Assembly (NCBI GenBank): GCA_038144425.1
Contig: JAYQNS010000004.1
Span: forward strand, 744,001 to 808,000
Reading direction: 5' to 3'
Source: Salivita marina
GTDB lineage: Bacteria > Pseudomonadota > Gammaproteobacteria > Pseudomonadales > Azotimanducaceae
Length of the DNA: 64,000 nucleotides
The first letter of the stretch is position 1. Each line of letters begins with the position of its first letter. Positions 26,723-34,952 of the stretch are shown here, one piece after another. Made by a program: the position numbers and the translations under genes. The notes under the pieces were generated by a model, which saw nothing but the letters and a program-made list of their open reading frames with translations, was not told where the DNA came from and did no database searches.

Positions 26723-27226
26723 ATGGACCGTTTCGTTCGCTGGGTGGATGGCTTAACGGAAGCGATCGGCCGCAGCGTTAGCTGGCTCGTGCTCGCCATG
26801 ACCGCCGTCACGTGCCTCGTGGTGGTGCTGCGCTACGGTTTCTCCGTGGGTTCCATTGCGCTCCAAGAGAGCGTTATCTATCTCCATGGCCTCGTGTTCA
26901 TGCTGGGCATTCCCTACGCTCTAAAGCATGACGCCCACGTCCGGGTGGACGTGCTCTATAGCCGCATGACCCCGCGCCAGCAGGCCCAGGTCAACATCCT
27001 TGGCCACTGCCTATTTCTAGTCCCCCTAGCGAGCTTCATCGTTTACGTCAGCTGGAATTATACGGCTCGAGCCTGGCGTATCTTCGAAGGCTCGCCGGAA
27101 GTCGGGGGCATCCCCCTGGTATTCCTGCTGAAAACCCTGATTCCCGTGCTCGGGGCCCTGCTGCTGCTTCAGGGGCTCGCTGAACTGGCCAAGCAAGTGA
27201 AAATCCTTCGGAGCCTGCGCGCATGA
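26723..27226 (+). CDS. TRAP transporter small membrane subunit (DctQ type)
   Basis: This 167-residue subunit has four predicted membrane helices (about 20-40, 50-68, 90-110, 130-150), the DctQ layout, with LQESVIYLHGLVFMLG typical of helix 2. TRAP transporters import organic acids using a Na+ gradient and a periplasmic binding protein. A GGGGAGG site lies before the ATG at 26723, and a TATACT -10-like box at 26683-26688. It overlaps dctM by four bases. Confidence 0.93.
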   Translation: MDRFVRWVDGLTEAIGRSVSWLVLAMTAVTCLVVVLRYGFSVGSIALQESVIYLHGLVFMLGIPYALKHDAHVRVDVLYSRMTPRQQAQVNILGHCLFLVPLASFIVYVSWNYTARAWRIFEGSPEVGGIPLVFLLKTLIPVLGALLLLQGLAELAKQVKILRSLRA

Positions 27227-28608
27227 TTGAGTGGATCCCCTTAATCATGTTTCTGGCGGTTTTCGCCTGCCTGCTCCTAGGCTATCCCGTGGCCCTTACC
27301 TTGTCCGGCGTCGCCCTGCTCTTTGGCTTCGGCGGGATGATTGGGGGTTCCTTCAATCCCAGCGATCTTGGCTTTCTTTCCGGGCGCATCTTCGGAACGA
27401 TCACCAACCAGACCATGATTGCTGTGCCTCTGTTTGTTTTCATGGGGGTAGTGCTCGAGAAATCGAAGGTGGCCGAGAAGCTGCTGGACAGCTTCTCCCT
27501 GGTCTTCGGCCGCTTCCCCGGCGGCCTTGGCCTGTCCGTCACCTTCGTGGGCATGCTCATGGCCGCCAGCACGGGCATCGTAGGAGCGACCGTTGTCACC
27601 ATGGGCCTCATGTCCCTGCCGACCATGCTGCGCCACGGCTACGATCCCAAGCTGGCCACGGGGGCCATCGCCGCCACGGGGACGCTCGGGCAGATCATTC
27701 CGCCCTCCATTGCCCTCGTGCTCCTCGGAGACGTGCTTTCCAGCGCCTATCAGCAAGCCCAGCTGACCATGGGGATCTTCTCACCCGATACGGTGTCCGT
27801 CGGAGATCTCTTCGCCGGCGCCCTGTTCCCCGGGCTCGTGCTCGTCGCCATGTACATGATCTACGTGGCCACCACCGCCCTCCTTCAGCCCGCTCGGGCG
27901 CCCCGGGTAGCCCCGGAGGCCCTTGGCGCCGGGGGAAGCGTCAGCTTGGGACGAACCCTGGCCCAGGGACTCTTTCCGCCCCTCCTCCTAATTATTGCGG
28001 TGCTTGGATCCATCATGGGCGGCATCGCGACGCCAACGGAAGCCTCTGGCGTCGGCGCCCTCGGCGCCCTCCTCCTTGCCCTGGCCCAGGGCCAGCTATC
28101 GAAGCAAACGCTCGGGGAAATTGTCGACAGCACGACGAAAACCACCGCCATGGTGTTCTTCATCCTCATTGGCGCCGCAGTCTTCAGCCTCGTCTTCCGA
28201 GGCTTCGGCGGCGATGAGTTGGTACAGGGGCTCTTCGAAGACATGCCTGGCGGAGTTGTCGGCGCCACCATCGTGGTCATGCTGGTGATTTTCCTCCTCG
28301 GCTTTATTCTCGATTTCATCGAAATCACCTTCGTGGTGGTCCCTATCGTGGGCCCCGTGCTCCTGGCCATGGGGCTAGACCCCGTATGGCTAGGGGTGAT
28401 GATTGCGGTGAATCTGCAAACAAGCTTCCTCACGCCCCCCTTCGGCTTTGCCCTATTTTATTTGCGCGGCGTGGCCCCGGATTCCGTGGCCACGGGGGAG
28501 ATTTACCGCGGGGTGGTACCCTTTATCGTCATTCAGGTGCTGCTCCTGGCGCTCCTGGCCCTGTGGCCCGAGCTTGCCACCTGGCTGCCGGAGCGGCTCT
28601 ACGGCTAA
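27223..28608 (+). CDS. TRAP transporter large membrane subunit (DctM type)
   Basis: This 461-residue permease has about 12 membrane helices and the DctM signatures GYPVALTLSG, the MAASTGIVGATVVTMGL stretch and the TPTEASGVGALGA loop. It forms the transport channel with the DctQ subunit whose gene it overlaps. The binding protein is encoded on the other strand at 29263-30375, with one exported gene in between. Confidence 0.95.
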   Translation: MIEWIPLIMFLAVFACLLLGYPVALTLSGVALLFGFGGMIGGSFNPSDLGFLSGRIFGTITNQTMIAVPLFVFMGVVLEKSKVAEKLLDSFSLVFGRFPGGLGLSVTFVGMLMAASTGIVGATVVTMGLMSLPTMLRHGYDPKLATGAIAATGTLGQIIPPSIALVLLGDVLSSAYQQAQLTMGIFSPDTVSVGDLFAGALFPGLVLVAMYMIYVATTALLQPARAPRVAPEALGAGGSVSLGRTLAQGLFPPLLLIIAVLGSIMGGIATPTEASGVGALGALLLALAQGQLSKQTLGEIVDSTTKTTAMVFFILIGAAVFSLVFRGFGGDELVQGLFEDMPGGVVGATIVVMLVIFLLGFILDFIEITFVVVPIVGPVLLAMGLDPVWLGVMIAVNLQTSFLTPPFGFALFYLRGVAPDSVATGEIYRGVVPFIVIQVLLLALLALWPELATWLPERLYG

Positions 28609-28637
28609 CTCAACTTGACGGGAACAGGAGAACGCCC

Positions 28638-29210
28638 ATGCTCCGCATCGCTGAAGCCCTAAGGTTCCGTGCTGGCTTGGGGGCGCTTCTTCTGCTCCTA
28701 GGTGCCCAGGCCCTCGCCGCGCCCTTCGTTCCCGAAACCTTCCCGGTACCGGAGCAGGTAAAGGCCGAAGGCTTCGTGCTCGTTCCTCTCGGGCCCGAGG
28801 TCCTTGAGGTGGATTTCGAGGCCTACATGAGCTCGATCGATCACCTCCAGCGGACCTTCACCCACAGCCAGAACTGGCCTCGAGCCGATCTCACCACGGA
28901 AGACGCAGTGGCCGATATGGCTCAGGAAGCCGCGCTCTTCGAAAGCCGGAGGGCCTTTGCCTACGCTGTTCTGACCCCTGACGGGACCCGGGAGCGCGGG
29001 TGCATCTATGTGCGCCCGAGCCTTAAGGCAGGCTATGACGCGGTGGTGCGCCTCTGGGTGACGGAAAGGGAGTTTAAAGCGGGCTTTGATGGAGAACTGG
29101 AGAACTGGACTCGGCGCTGGATCGAAAAGGAATGGCCCTTCGAGGCGGTGGCCTGGCCCGATCGGGGCATTCCCTGGGCCGAGTGGCAAGCCCTACCGAA
29201 GGCGCCCTAG
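28638..29210 (+). CDS. GNAT-like fold protein with a signal peptide
   Basis: This is a 190-residue protein. The N-terminus (residues 1-28) is a Sec signal peptide: Arg residues, a Leu-rich core and a cut site after ALA. The rest resembles a GNAT-type N-acetyltransferase-like family: SSIDHLQRTF, LTTEDAVADMAQEAALFESR, FAYAVLTPDGTRERGCIYVRPS and WIEKEWPFE. Related proteins as I know them are cytoplasmic; export is odd because acetyl-CoA is not in the periplasm. It follows dctM by 29 bases with an AGGAG site, so it is likely in the TRAP operon. Activity and partner are unknown. Confidence 0.65.
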   Translation: MLRIAEALRFRAGLGALLLLLGAQALAAPFVPETFPVPEQVKAEGFVLVPLGPEVLEVDFEAYMSSIDHLQRTFTHSQNWPRADLTTEDAVADMAQEAALFESRRAFAYAVLTPDGTRERGCIYVRPSLKAGYDAVVRLWVTEREFKAGFDGELENWTRRWIEKEWPFEAVAWPDRGIPWAEWQALPKAP

Positions 29211-29218
29211 GGCGAAGC

Positions 29219-29246
29219 GGGGCTAGGGCTCTTAGGCCCCAGCCCC
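29219..29246. terminator. Hairpin between convergent genes, possible terminator
   Basis: GGGGCT (29219-29224) pairs with AGCCCC (29241-29246), with a GGG/CCC inner pair and a short loop. It lies between the exported GNAT-like gene and dctP, which converge here. There is no T-tract on either strand, so intrinsic termination is doubtful. Confidence 0.35.
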
Positions 29247-29262
29247 AAAACCCCCAACAGCT

Positions 29263-30375
29263 TTAGTCCGTCGCCCGCCGGGCATCGAGGTAGCCTTGCT
29301 CGGCGATGGCCGTCCAAGCCTTCACGTCTGCGGAAAAGCTCGTAAAGGAGGCATGGATACGCTCCGCCATGGGGGAGGTTTTACCCATCTCCACGAGCAC
29401 CTCGTTCGACACGTCCCGAAGCTTTGCCAGCACATCCTCCGGGAAGGGGCGAACCTTCACCCCGTGCTTGTTAACAAGCTCCCGCAGCGCCGTGTTGTTT
29501 CGCGCCGTGTACTCCGCCAGCATGTCCTCGTTGATGGCTCGAGTGGCCACTTCGATGATGGCCTGGAGATCATCGGGAAGCGCTTCGAAGGCCTCCTTAT
29601 TCACCAGCGTTTCCATCACTGCGCCGGGCTCCTGCCAACCGGGATAGTAGTAGTACTCAGCGACCGTGTGCAGACCAAAGGCCAGGTCGTTGTAAGGACC
29701 CACCCAGTCCGTGGCGTCGATGGTGCCGGTTTGCAGCGCCGTGTACATATCACCCCCGGGCATAGCCACGGGTTCCCCGCCGGCGCGCTGGAATACCTCA
29801 CCCCCGAGGCCAGGTATGCGCATGCGAAGCCCCTGCACGTCGGCCAGGGTTTTAATCTCCTTATTGAACCAGCCGCCCATCTGCGTGCCCGTATTCCCTC
29901 CGGGGAAGGGGATCAGCCCAAAGGGTGCGTAGAGCTCCTGCCACAGCTCAAGGCCACCGCCATAGTAGAGCCAGCCGTTCATTTCCTGGGCCGTCAGCCC
30001 GAAGGGCACGGCGGTGAAGAAGGCCGCCTCGGGCACCTTGCCTCGCCAGTAGTAGGCAGCGCCGTGGCCCATCTCGGCGTCCCCGGCGAGCACCGCGTCG
30101 AACACCTCGAAGGCACCCACCAGCTCCCCGGCGCCATAGACTTTAATCTTCAGGCGCCCGTTGGACATGCGATCCACAAGCTCCGCCAACTTCTCCGGCG
30201 CGGTTCCGAGGGCCGGGAGATTCTTCGGCCAGGTGGTGATGAGCTTCCATTCGTAGCGCTGGCTCTCCGCCCCTGCTCCCGAGGCCCCAGGCTCATCGCC
30301 GCCAGCGCAGGCGCCCAGGAGCCCCGCTACCACCATAAGAGACAGCCACCGTCCCCATCGCCCTATTTGATTCAC
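29263..30375 (-). CDS. TRAP transporter substrate-binding lipoprotein (DctP/TakP-like)
   Basis: This 370-residue binding protein has a lipobox LLGAC (lipidated Cys near residue 23), so it is anchored in the membrane rather than free. The body resembles the family for 2-oxo acids or lactate (TakP-like): TTWPKNLPALGT, MGHGAAYYWRGK, GGWFNKE, LRMRIPGLGG with the carboxylate-binding Arg, and IDATDWVGPYNDLAFGL. The GTG start has an AGGAGG site five bases away. It lies 18 bases after uvrD on the same strand and converges on the DctQ-DctM genes. Confidence 0.92.
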   Translation of the reverse strand: MNQIGRWGRWLSLMVVAGLLGACAGGDEPGASGAGAESQRYEWKLITTWPKNLPALGTAPEKLAELVDRMSNGRLKIKVYGAGELVGAFEVFDAVLAGDAEMGHGAAYYWRGKVPEAAFFTAVPFGLTAQEMNGWLYYGGGLELWQELYAPFGLIPFPGGNTGTQMGGWFNKEIKTLADVQGLRMRIPGLGGEVFQRAGGEPVAMPGGDMYTALQTGTIDATDWVGPYNDLAFGLHTVAEYYYYPGWQEPGAVMETLVNKEAFEALPDDLQAIIEVATRAINEDMLAEYTARNNTALRELVNKHGVKVRPFPEDVLAKLRDVSNEVLVEMGKTSPMAERIHASFTSFSADVKAWTAIAEQGYLDARRATD

Positions 30376-30393
30376 AGATTCCTCCTCACAGGC

Positions 30394-32571
30394 TCAATCG
30401 GCCGGTTGTAATTCTGCGTAGGCCAACATCAACCACTTTGGCCCCGCTTCGTCAAAATTGACATGTACCCGGGTGCGCGCCCCGTCCCCCTCCACATCCA
30501 GCAGAGTCCCCTCGCCAAAGGCAGCGTGCCGCACCCGTCCCCCGAGCATCAACTCCGGTGTGGGTCCCGCAGAGGGCGCACTCACGGGACGCGCGACGCT
30601 GCCCCCTAGACGCACCTCTTCTAGGACCTCGGGAGGCAGCTCTCGAAGGAAGCGAGAGGGCCGGTTGTAGTTATCAGAGCCATGGAGCCGCCGGGCCTCC
30701 GCGTAGCTCAGCACGAGGTTTTCCATGGCCCGGGTAAGGCCCACGTAGCAAAGCCGGCGCTCCTCCTCGAGACGCCCGGGCTCCTCTAGCGACATCCGGT
30801 GCGGGAAGAGCCCTTCCTCCAGGCCCGAGAGGAACACCAGGGGGAACTCTAAGCCCTTCGCTGTATGTAGAGTCATGAGGTTCACGGCGTCGCCGTCCCC
30901 ATGCTGACTTTCCCCCGTTTCCAGAGCGGCCAAATCGAGAAAGGATTCCAGCGGAGGGGCCTCCGCGTGCTGCACCTCGCCCCCTTCGTCCAGGGGCAGC
31001 AAGGGCTCGGGCACAAACTGCCGCGCCGCGGTGACCAGCTCATCGAGGTTTTCCCGCCGAGCCACACCCCGCTCGCCCTTTTCCCGGCCGTGAAACTCAT
31101 ACAGCCCGGACAGCTCCACCACGTGCTGCACCGCTTCGTGGAGTGGCAGCTGGGCCACGGCGTCCGCCAAGTCGTCAATCAGCGCCAGGAAGCCCGCAAG
31201 GGCTGACGCCCCCCGGCCACTAAAGGTGCCATCCCCCAGAGCCTGGCGCGCCGCCGCCCAAAGGGAGCAGCCCCGCACCCGGGCCTGCTGACGCAGCTGT
31301 TCGAGAGTTTTCTCCCCGATGCCTCGGGTCGGCGTATTTACCACGCGCTCAAAGGCCGGGTCCGAATCCCGGTTCAACGTAAGGCGCAGGTAAGCCAGGG
31401 CGTTACGAATCTCCATGCGTTCGAAGAAGCGCAAGCCCCCGTAGATTCGATAGGGGATATCGCTTCGGAGCAGCGCCTCTTCTAAATTTCGGGACTGGGC
31501 ATTCGAACGGTAGAGAATGGCAATCTCGTCGGCCCGCCGACCCCCAGACAGCCATTCACTGATGCGGTCCGCGATGAAGCGGGCCTCATCCAGCTCGTTG
31601 TAGGCCGCATAGAGAGCGATGGGATCACCCGCCTCTCCCTCGGTCCACAAATCCTTTCCGAGGCGATCGCCGTTGTGTCCAATCAGCGCATTGGCGGCGG
31701 TAAGAATATTTCCCGTGGAACGGTAATTTTGCTCGAGCCGTACCAGCTGCACATCGCCTAAATCCTGCTGGAGGCGATGGATGTTCTCCACCCGAGCGCC
31801 GCGCCAGCCGTAGATGGATTGGTCATCGTCGCCAACGGCGGTGATATGGGCCGCGCTGCCGGCGAGGACCCGGAGCCAAGCATATTGGATGGCATTGGTG
31901 TCCTGGAATTCGTCCACCAGGAGCTCGGAAAAGCGGCGTTGGTAGTGGGCAAGAAGGGCGGCATCCTCAAGCCAGAGCTCATGGCTACGCAAAAGGAGCT
32001 CGGCGAAATCCACAAGTCCCCCCTGAAAGCAAAGGGTCTCGTAGGCTTCGTAGACCTTCAGAAGCGTTTCGGTGAAGTGGTCGCCCCCCGGTTCTACATG
32101 GCGTGCCCGACGCCCCTCGTCCTTCTGCCCATTGATGAACCAGGCCACCTGGCGCGGGGGCCAGCGCTTTTCGTCAAGATCGAGGCTGCGGAGGATCCGC
32201 TTGATCAAGCGCTGCTGATCATCCGCATCGAGAATCTGAAAGTTTTCCGGAAGGCGCGCTTCCTGCCAGTGGGTTCGCAGGAGGCGATGGGCGAGGCCAT
32301 GAAAGGTGCCGACCCAGAGCTGGCGCGGGGGAACGGAAATAAGCCGCTCGAGCCGCGCCCGCATCTCCGCGGCGGCCTTGTTCGTAAAGGTCACGGCCAA
32401 AAGGCCGTGGGGAGACAGCCCCTCGGCCTCTACAAGCCAGGCCATGCGATGGGTGAGCACCCGGGTCTTCCCCGAGCCAGCGCCGGCGAGCACGAGCATG
32501 TGCCCGCGGGGTGCGGTGACCGCCGCCCGCTGCGCATCGTTCAAGCCATCCAGGAGGTGCGTAACGTCCAA
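30394..32571 (-). CDS. uvrD: DNA helicase II UvrD
   Basis: UvrD is the 3'-5' helicase of mismatch and excision repair. The 725-residue protein begins MDVTHLLDGLNDAQR, matching E. coli UvrD, so the TTG at 32571 is the true start. Walker A is LAGAGSGKTRVL; VDEFQDTN, GDDDQSIYGWRGA, LEQNYRS, TLHTAKGLEF and VGLTRAM are the other superfamily 1 motifs. The C-terminal tail with RVRHAAFGEGTLL is typical of UvrD, not Rep. Confidence 0.95.
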   Translation of the reverse strand: MDVTHLLDGLNDAQRAAVTAPRGHMLVLAGAGSGKTRVLTHRMAWLVEAEGLSPHGLLAVTFTNKAAAEMRARLERLISVPPRQLWVGTFHGLAHRLLRTHWQEARLPENFQILDADDQQRLIKRILRSLDLDEKRWPPRQVAWFINGQKDEGRRARHVEPGGDHFTETLLKVYEAYETLCFQGGLVDFAELLLRSHELWLEDAALLAHYQRRFSELLVDEFQDTNAIQYAWLRVLAGSAAHITAVGDDDQSIYGWRGARVENIHRLQQDLGDVQLVRLEQNYRSTGNILTAANALIGHNGDRLGKDLWTEGEAGDPIALYAAYNELDEARFIADRISEWLSGGRRADEIAILYRSNAQSRNLEEALLRSDIPYRIYGGLRFFERMEIRNALAYLRLTLNRDSDPAFERVVNTPTRGIGEKTLEQLRQQARVRGCSLWAAARQALGDGTFSGRGASALAGFLALIDDLADAVAQLPLHEAVQHVVELSGLYEFHGREKGERGVARRENLDELVTAARQFVPEPLLPLDEGGEVQHAEAPPLESFLDLAALETGESQHGDGDAVNLMTLHTAKGLEFPLVFLSGLEEGLFPHRMSLEEPGRLEEERRLCYVGLTRAMENLVLSYAEARRLHGSDNYNRPSRFLRELPPEVLEEVRLGGSVARPVSAPSAGPTPELMLGGRVRHAAFGEGTLLDVEGDGARTRVHVNFDEAGPKWLMLAYAELQPAD

Positions 32572-32592
32572 AGGGATGAAATTCCTGACCAG

Positions 32593-32847
32593 CTAGCCGC
32601 CGTACCAGCGCCACATACCGATAAGGCCCGCGGCAGCGTAGAAGAATTGGAGGAGCAGTATGCCCCGGTGAGCCCCCCGGTGGGCCCAGAGCCCGATGGC
32701 GAGGGAGGAAACAAAAAGGAGAACAAAGCCCAGGAACTCAAAGCCCGTATTGGACGCAACCAGCAGGGAGTAGGCGATGGCAGTGGCAACCCCCAGCCAT
32801 TCGAGCAGCAGCTGGCTGCGGGCCCCGGGGGCAGCGGCATCAGTCAT
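32593..32847 (-). CDS. Small PnuC-like three-helix membrane protein
   Basis: This 84-residue protein has three hydrophobic helices (about 16-32, 37-53, 60-78). LLEWLGVATAIAYSLLV and LLQFFYAAAGLIGMWRW look like the first half of the nicotinamide-riboside transporter PnuC, which suggests a single half-unit that would need to dimerise. This similarity is by eye only. An AAAGGAA ribosome site precedes the ATG. It lies 21 bases before uvrD and 69 after a small gene. Confidence 0.6.
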   Translation of the reverse strand: MTDAAAPGARSQLLLEWLGVATAIAYSLLVASNTGFEFLGFVLLFVSSLAIGLWAHRGAHRGILLLQFFYAAAGLIGMWRWYGG

Positions 32848-32916
32848 AGCATGTTCCTTTTGTATTACTTGTCCAGCCCACGAAAGAGCCAAGGCGGTGG
32901 CCAACACCTTGGGAAA

Positions 32917-33096
32917 TTATCGCTCTTCTTCGTCCGTTTTACCTTTGGGCCTTTCCCAATCCAGCGCCGCACCTATGGCAACGCCAAGCGCGATCCACAC
33001 CGGCTCCCTGGTGAGCACGAAAAATACTGCCCCAATCGCCGTCCCTACGCCGATCCCGTTCCCTACAACGCCTGCTTTTTTTAGCTTATTTGTCAC
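32917..33096 (-). CDS. Small glycine-rich membrane protein, unknown
   Basis: This is a 59-residue frame starting at a GTG. It has two membrane-prone stretches rich in small residues, GVGTAIGAVFFVL and WIALGVAIGAAL, with a basic N-terminus (NKLKK) and an acidic C-terminal tail (KTDEEER). The pattern resembles small glycine-zipper proteins found in many bacteria. Ribosome site is weak. It lies 20 bases after glmS on the same strand. Confidence 0.5.
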   Translation of the reverse strand: MTNKLKKAGVVGNGIGVGTAIGAVFFVLTREPVWIALGVAIGAALDWERPKGKTDEEER

Positions 33097-33116
33097 GTAG
33101 CGCTCGTCCCCTACCC

Positions 33117-34949
33117 TTATTCCACCGTGACGGACTTGGCGAGATTTCGAGGCTGGTCCACATCCGTGCCCCGAAGCACGGCCACATAATAGGCCAGGAG
33201 CTGCAGCGGAAGGGTATGAATGATGGGCGCGAGGAGGGCCGGGCAACGCGGCACGGGGATTATCTCCACCCCAGGCTCGGGCTCAAAGGGCGTGTCCTCG
33301 TCGGCGAAGACGTAAAGCTGCCCGCCCCGGGCCCGCACTTCCTGGAGGTTAGACTCGAGTTTCTCGAGAAGCTCATCGTTAGGGGCCACGGCCACCACGG
33401 GCATGTGCTCATCCACCAGGGCCAGGGGGCCGTGCTTGAGCTCCCCGGCGGGATACCCTTCCGCATGGATATAGCTGATTTCCTTGAGCTTTAGCGCCCC
33501 CTCGAGGGCAATGGGGTACATCTCGCCCCGGCCCAGGAACAGTGCATTGCTGTGCGGAACGAAGGCCTGCGCCAGGGCCCGCACGGGCTGCTCGAGCACC
33601 TCTAGGGCGTGCTTGATCTGAGCCGGAAGGCCGTGGAGGGCTTCCACAATGACCCGCTCCTCCTCCGCGGGAAGGCCCTTTCGACGCCCAAGGCACAGGG
33701 CAAGCAGCAGCAGGTCAATGAGCATGGCCGTAAAGGCCTTGGTGGACGCCACGCCCACCTCCGTACCCGCTTCCAGCATGAGGGCCAGGTCCGCTTCGCG
33801 CACCATGGTGCTGGTAGGCACGTTACAGAGGGTGAGGAGGGCCAGATAGCCCCGCTCCCTCGCCAAGCGAAGGGCGGCCAGCGTGTCCGCCGTTTCCCCA
33901 GATTGGGACAGGGTCACAAAAAGCGTCTTCGGCGCGACGGCCACCGTGCGATAGCGAAATTCACTGGCAATCTCCACGGAACAGGGAAGGCCCGCGAGCG
34001 CCTCAATCCAGTAGCGGGCCACGGAGGCCGCGTAGAAGCTCGTGCCGCAGGCCACCAGGGTGACGGCCTGGGCTTCATCGAAGATCGCCTTCGCGCCCAC
34101 CCCGAAGGCCCCTTCCAGGACCTGATCCTTGGAAATCCGTCCCTCCAGCGTCGCCGTGGCCACCTTCGCCTGCTGGTGGATTTCCTTCAGCATGTGGTGG
34201 GCGTAGCCGCGCTTGTCCGTGTCTTCCTCGGCCATCTCGATGCGCACCGTCGCCCGCACCTGGGTTTCATCGTCGACGCTGAAGACCTCAAAGCCCTCCC
34301 GGCGCACCACCACCAGGTCCCCTTCTTCCATGAAGACGAAGCGGTCCGTGACCGGGCGCAGGGCCAGGGGGTCGGACGCGAGGTACATCTCCCCAATGCC
34401 CACCCCCACCACCAGGGGGCTGCCCTGGCGCGCGGCGATCAGCTCGTCCGGGTAGTCCGGGTGGAGCACGACGAGCCCATAGGCCCCTTCCAGCCGCTGC
34501 ACCGCCTGACGTACGGCTTCCCGGAGATCGCCGCAATCGGCATAGATGTGGTGAATCAGGTGGACCACCGTTTCCGTGTCCGTTTCCGATTCAAAGACGT
34601 AGCCCAGGCCCTGAAGCTCCCGGCGCAAGGCTTCATGGTTTTCGATAATCCCGTTGTGAACCAGGGCCAGGCCGTCCCCGGACATGTGCGGGTGGGCGTT
34701 CTTTTCGCTGGGGACCCCATGGGTGGCCCAGCGGGTGTGGGCAATGCCGATGGATCCCGCCGTAGGGGACTCGGTGAGCGCCTCCCGCAGCGCAGCGACC
34801 TTACCGAGGCGGCGCGTGCGATGGACCGATCCGTTTTCAAGGGTGGCCACCCCAGCGGAGTCGTAGCCGCGATACTCAAGGCGCTCGAGGCCAGTGAGCA
34901 GTATTTCCTGGATTTCCCGAGCGCCGACGACGCCTACGATGCCGCACAT
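33117..34949 (-). CDS. glmS: Glutamine-fructose-6-phosphate aminotransferase GlmS
   Basis: GlmS makes glucosamine-6-phosphate from fructose-6-phosphate and glutamine, feeding peptidoglycan and LPS. The 610-residue protein starts MCGIVGVVG with the nucleophile Cys2 in the glutaminase domain. The two SIS sugar-isomerase domains contain CGTSFYA and SQSGETADTL. It ends with LAKSVTVE, the conserved tail. It follows glmU by three bases, the standard pair. No glmS ribozyme is expected or seen. Confidence 0.97.
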   Translation of the reverse strand: MCGIVGVVGAREIQEILLTGLERLEYRGYDSAGVATLENGSVHRTRRLGKVAALREALTESPTAGSIGIAHTRWATHGVPSEKNAHPHMSGDGLALVHNGIIENHEALRRELQGLGYVFESETDTETVVHLIHHIYADCGDLREAVRQAVQRLEGAYGLVVLHPDYPDELIAARQGSPLVVGVGIGEMYLASDPLALRPVTDRFVFMEEGDLVVVRREGFEVFSVDDETQVRATVRIEMAEEDTDKRGYAHHMLKEIHQQAKVATATLEGRISKDQVLEGAFGVGAKAIFDEAQAVTLVACGTSFYAASVARYWIEALAGLPCSVEIASEFRYRTVAVAPKTLFVTLSQSGETADTLAALRLARERGYLALLTLCNVPTSTMVREADLALMLEAGTEVGVASTKAFTAMLIDLLLLALCLGRRKGLPAEEERVIVEALHGLPAQIKHALEVLEQPVRALAQAFVPHSNALFLGRGEMYPIALEGALKLKEISYIHAEGYPAGELKHGPLALVDEHMPVVAVAPNDELLEKLESNLQEVRARGGQLYVFADEDTPFEPEPGVEIIPVPRCPALLAPIIHTLPLQLLAYYVAVLRGTDVDQPRNLAKSVTVE

Positions 34950-34952
34950 AGC

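Noticed and set aside
31777..33084. Open frame of 435 codons antisense to uvrD and the small membrane genes
   Set aside because: It spans opposite three genes, has no motifs and no ribosome site.
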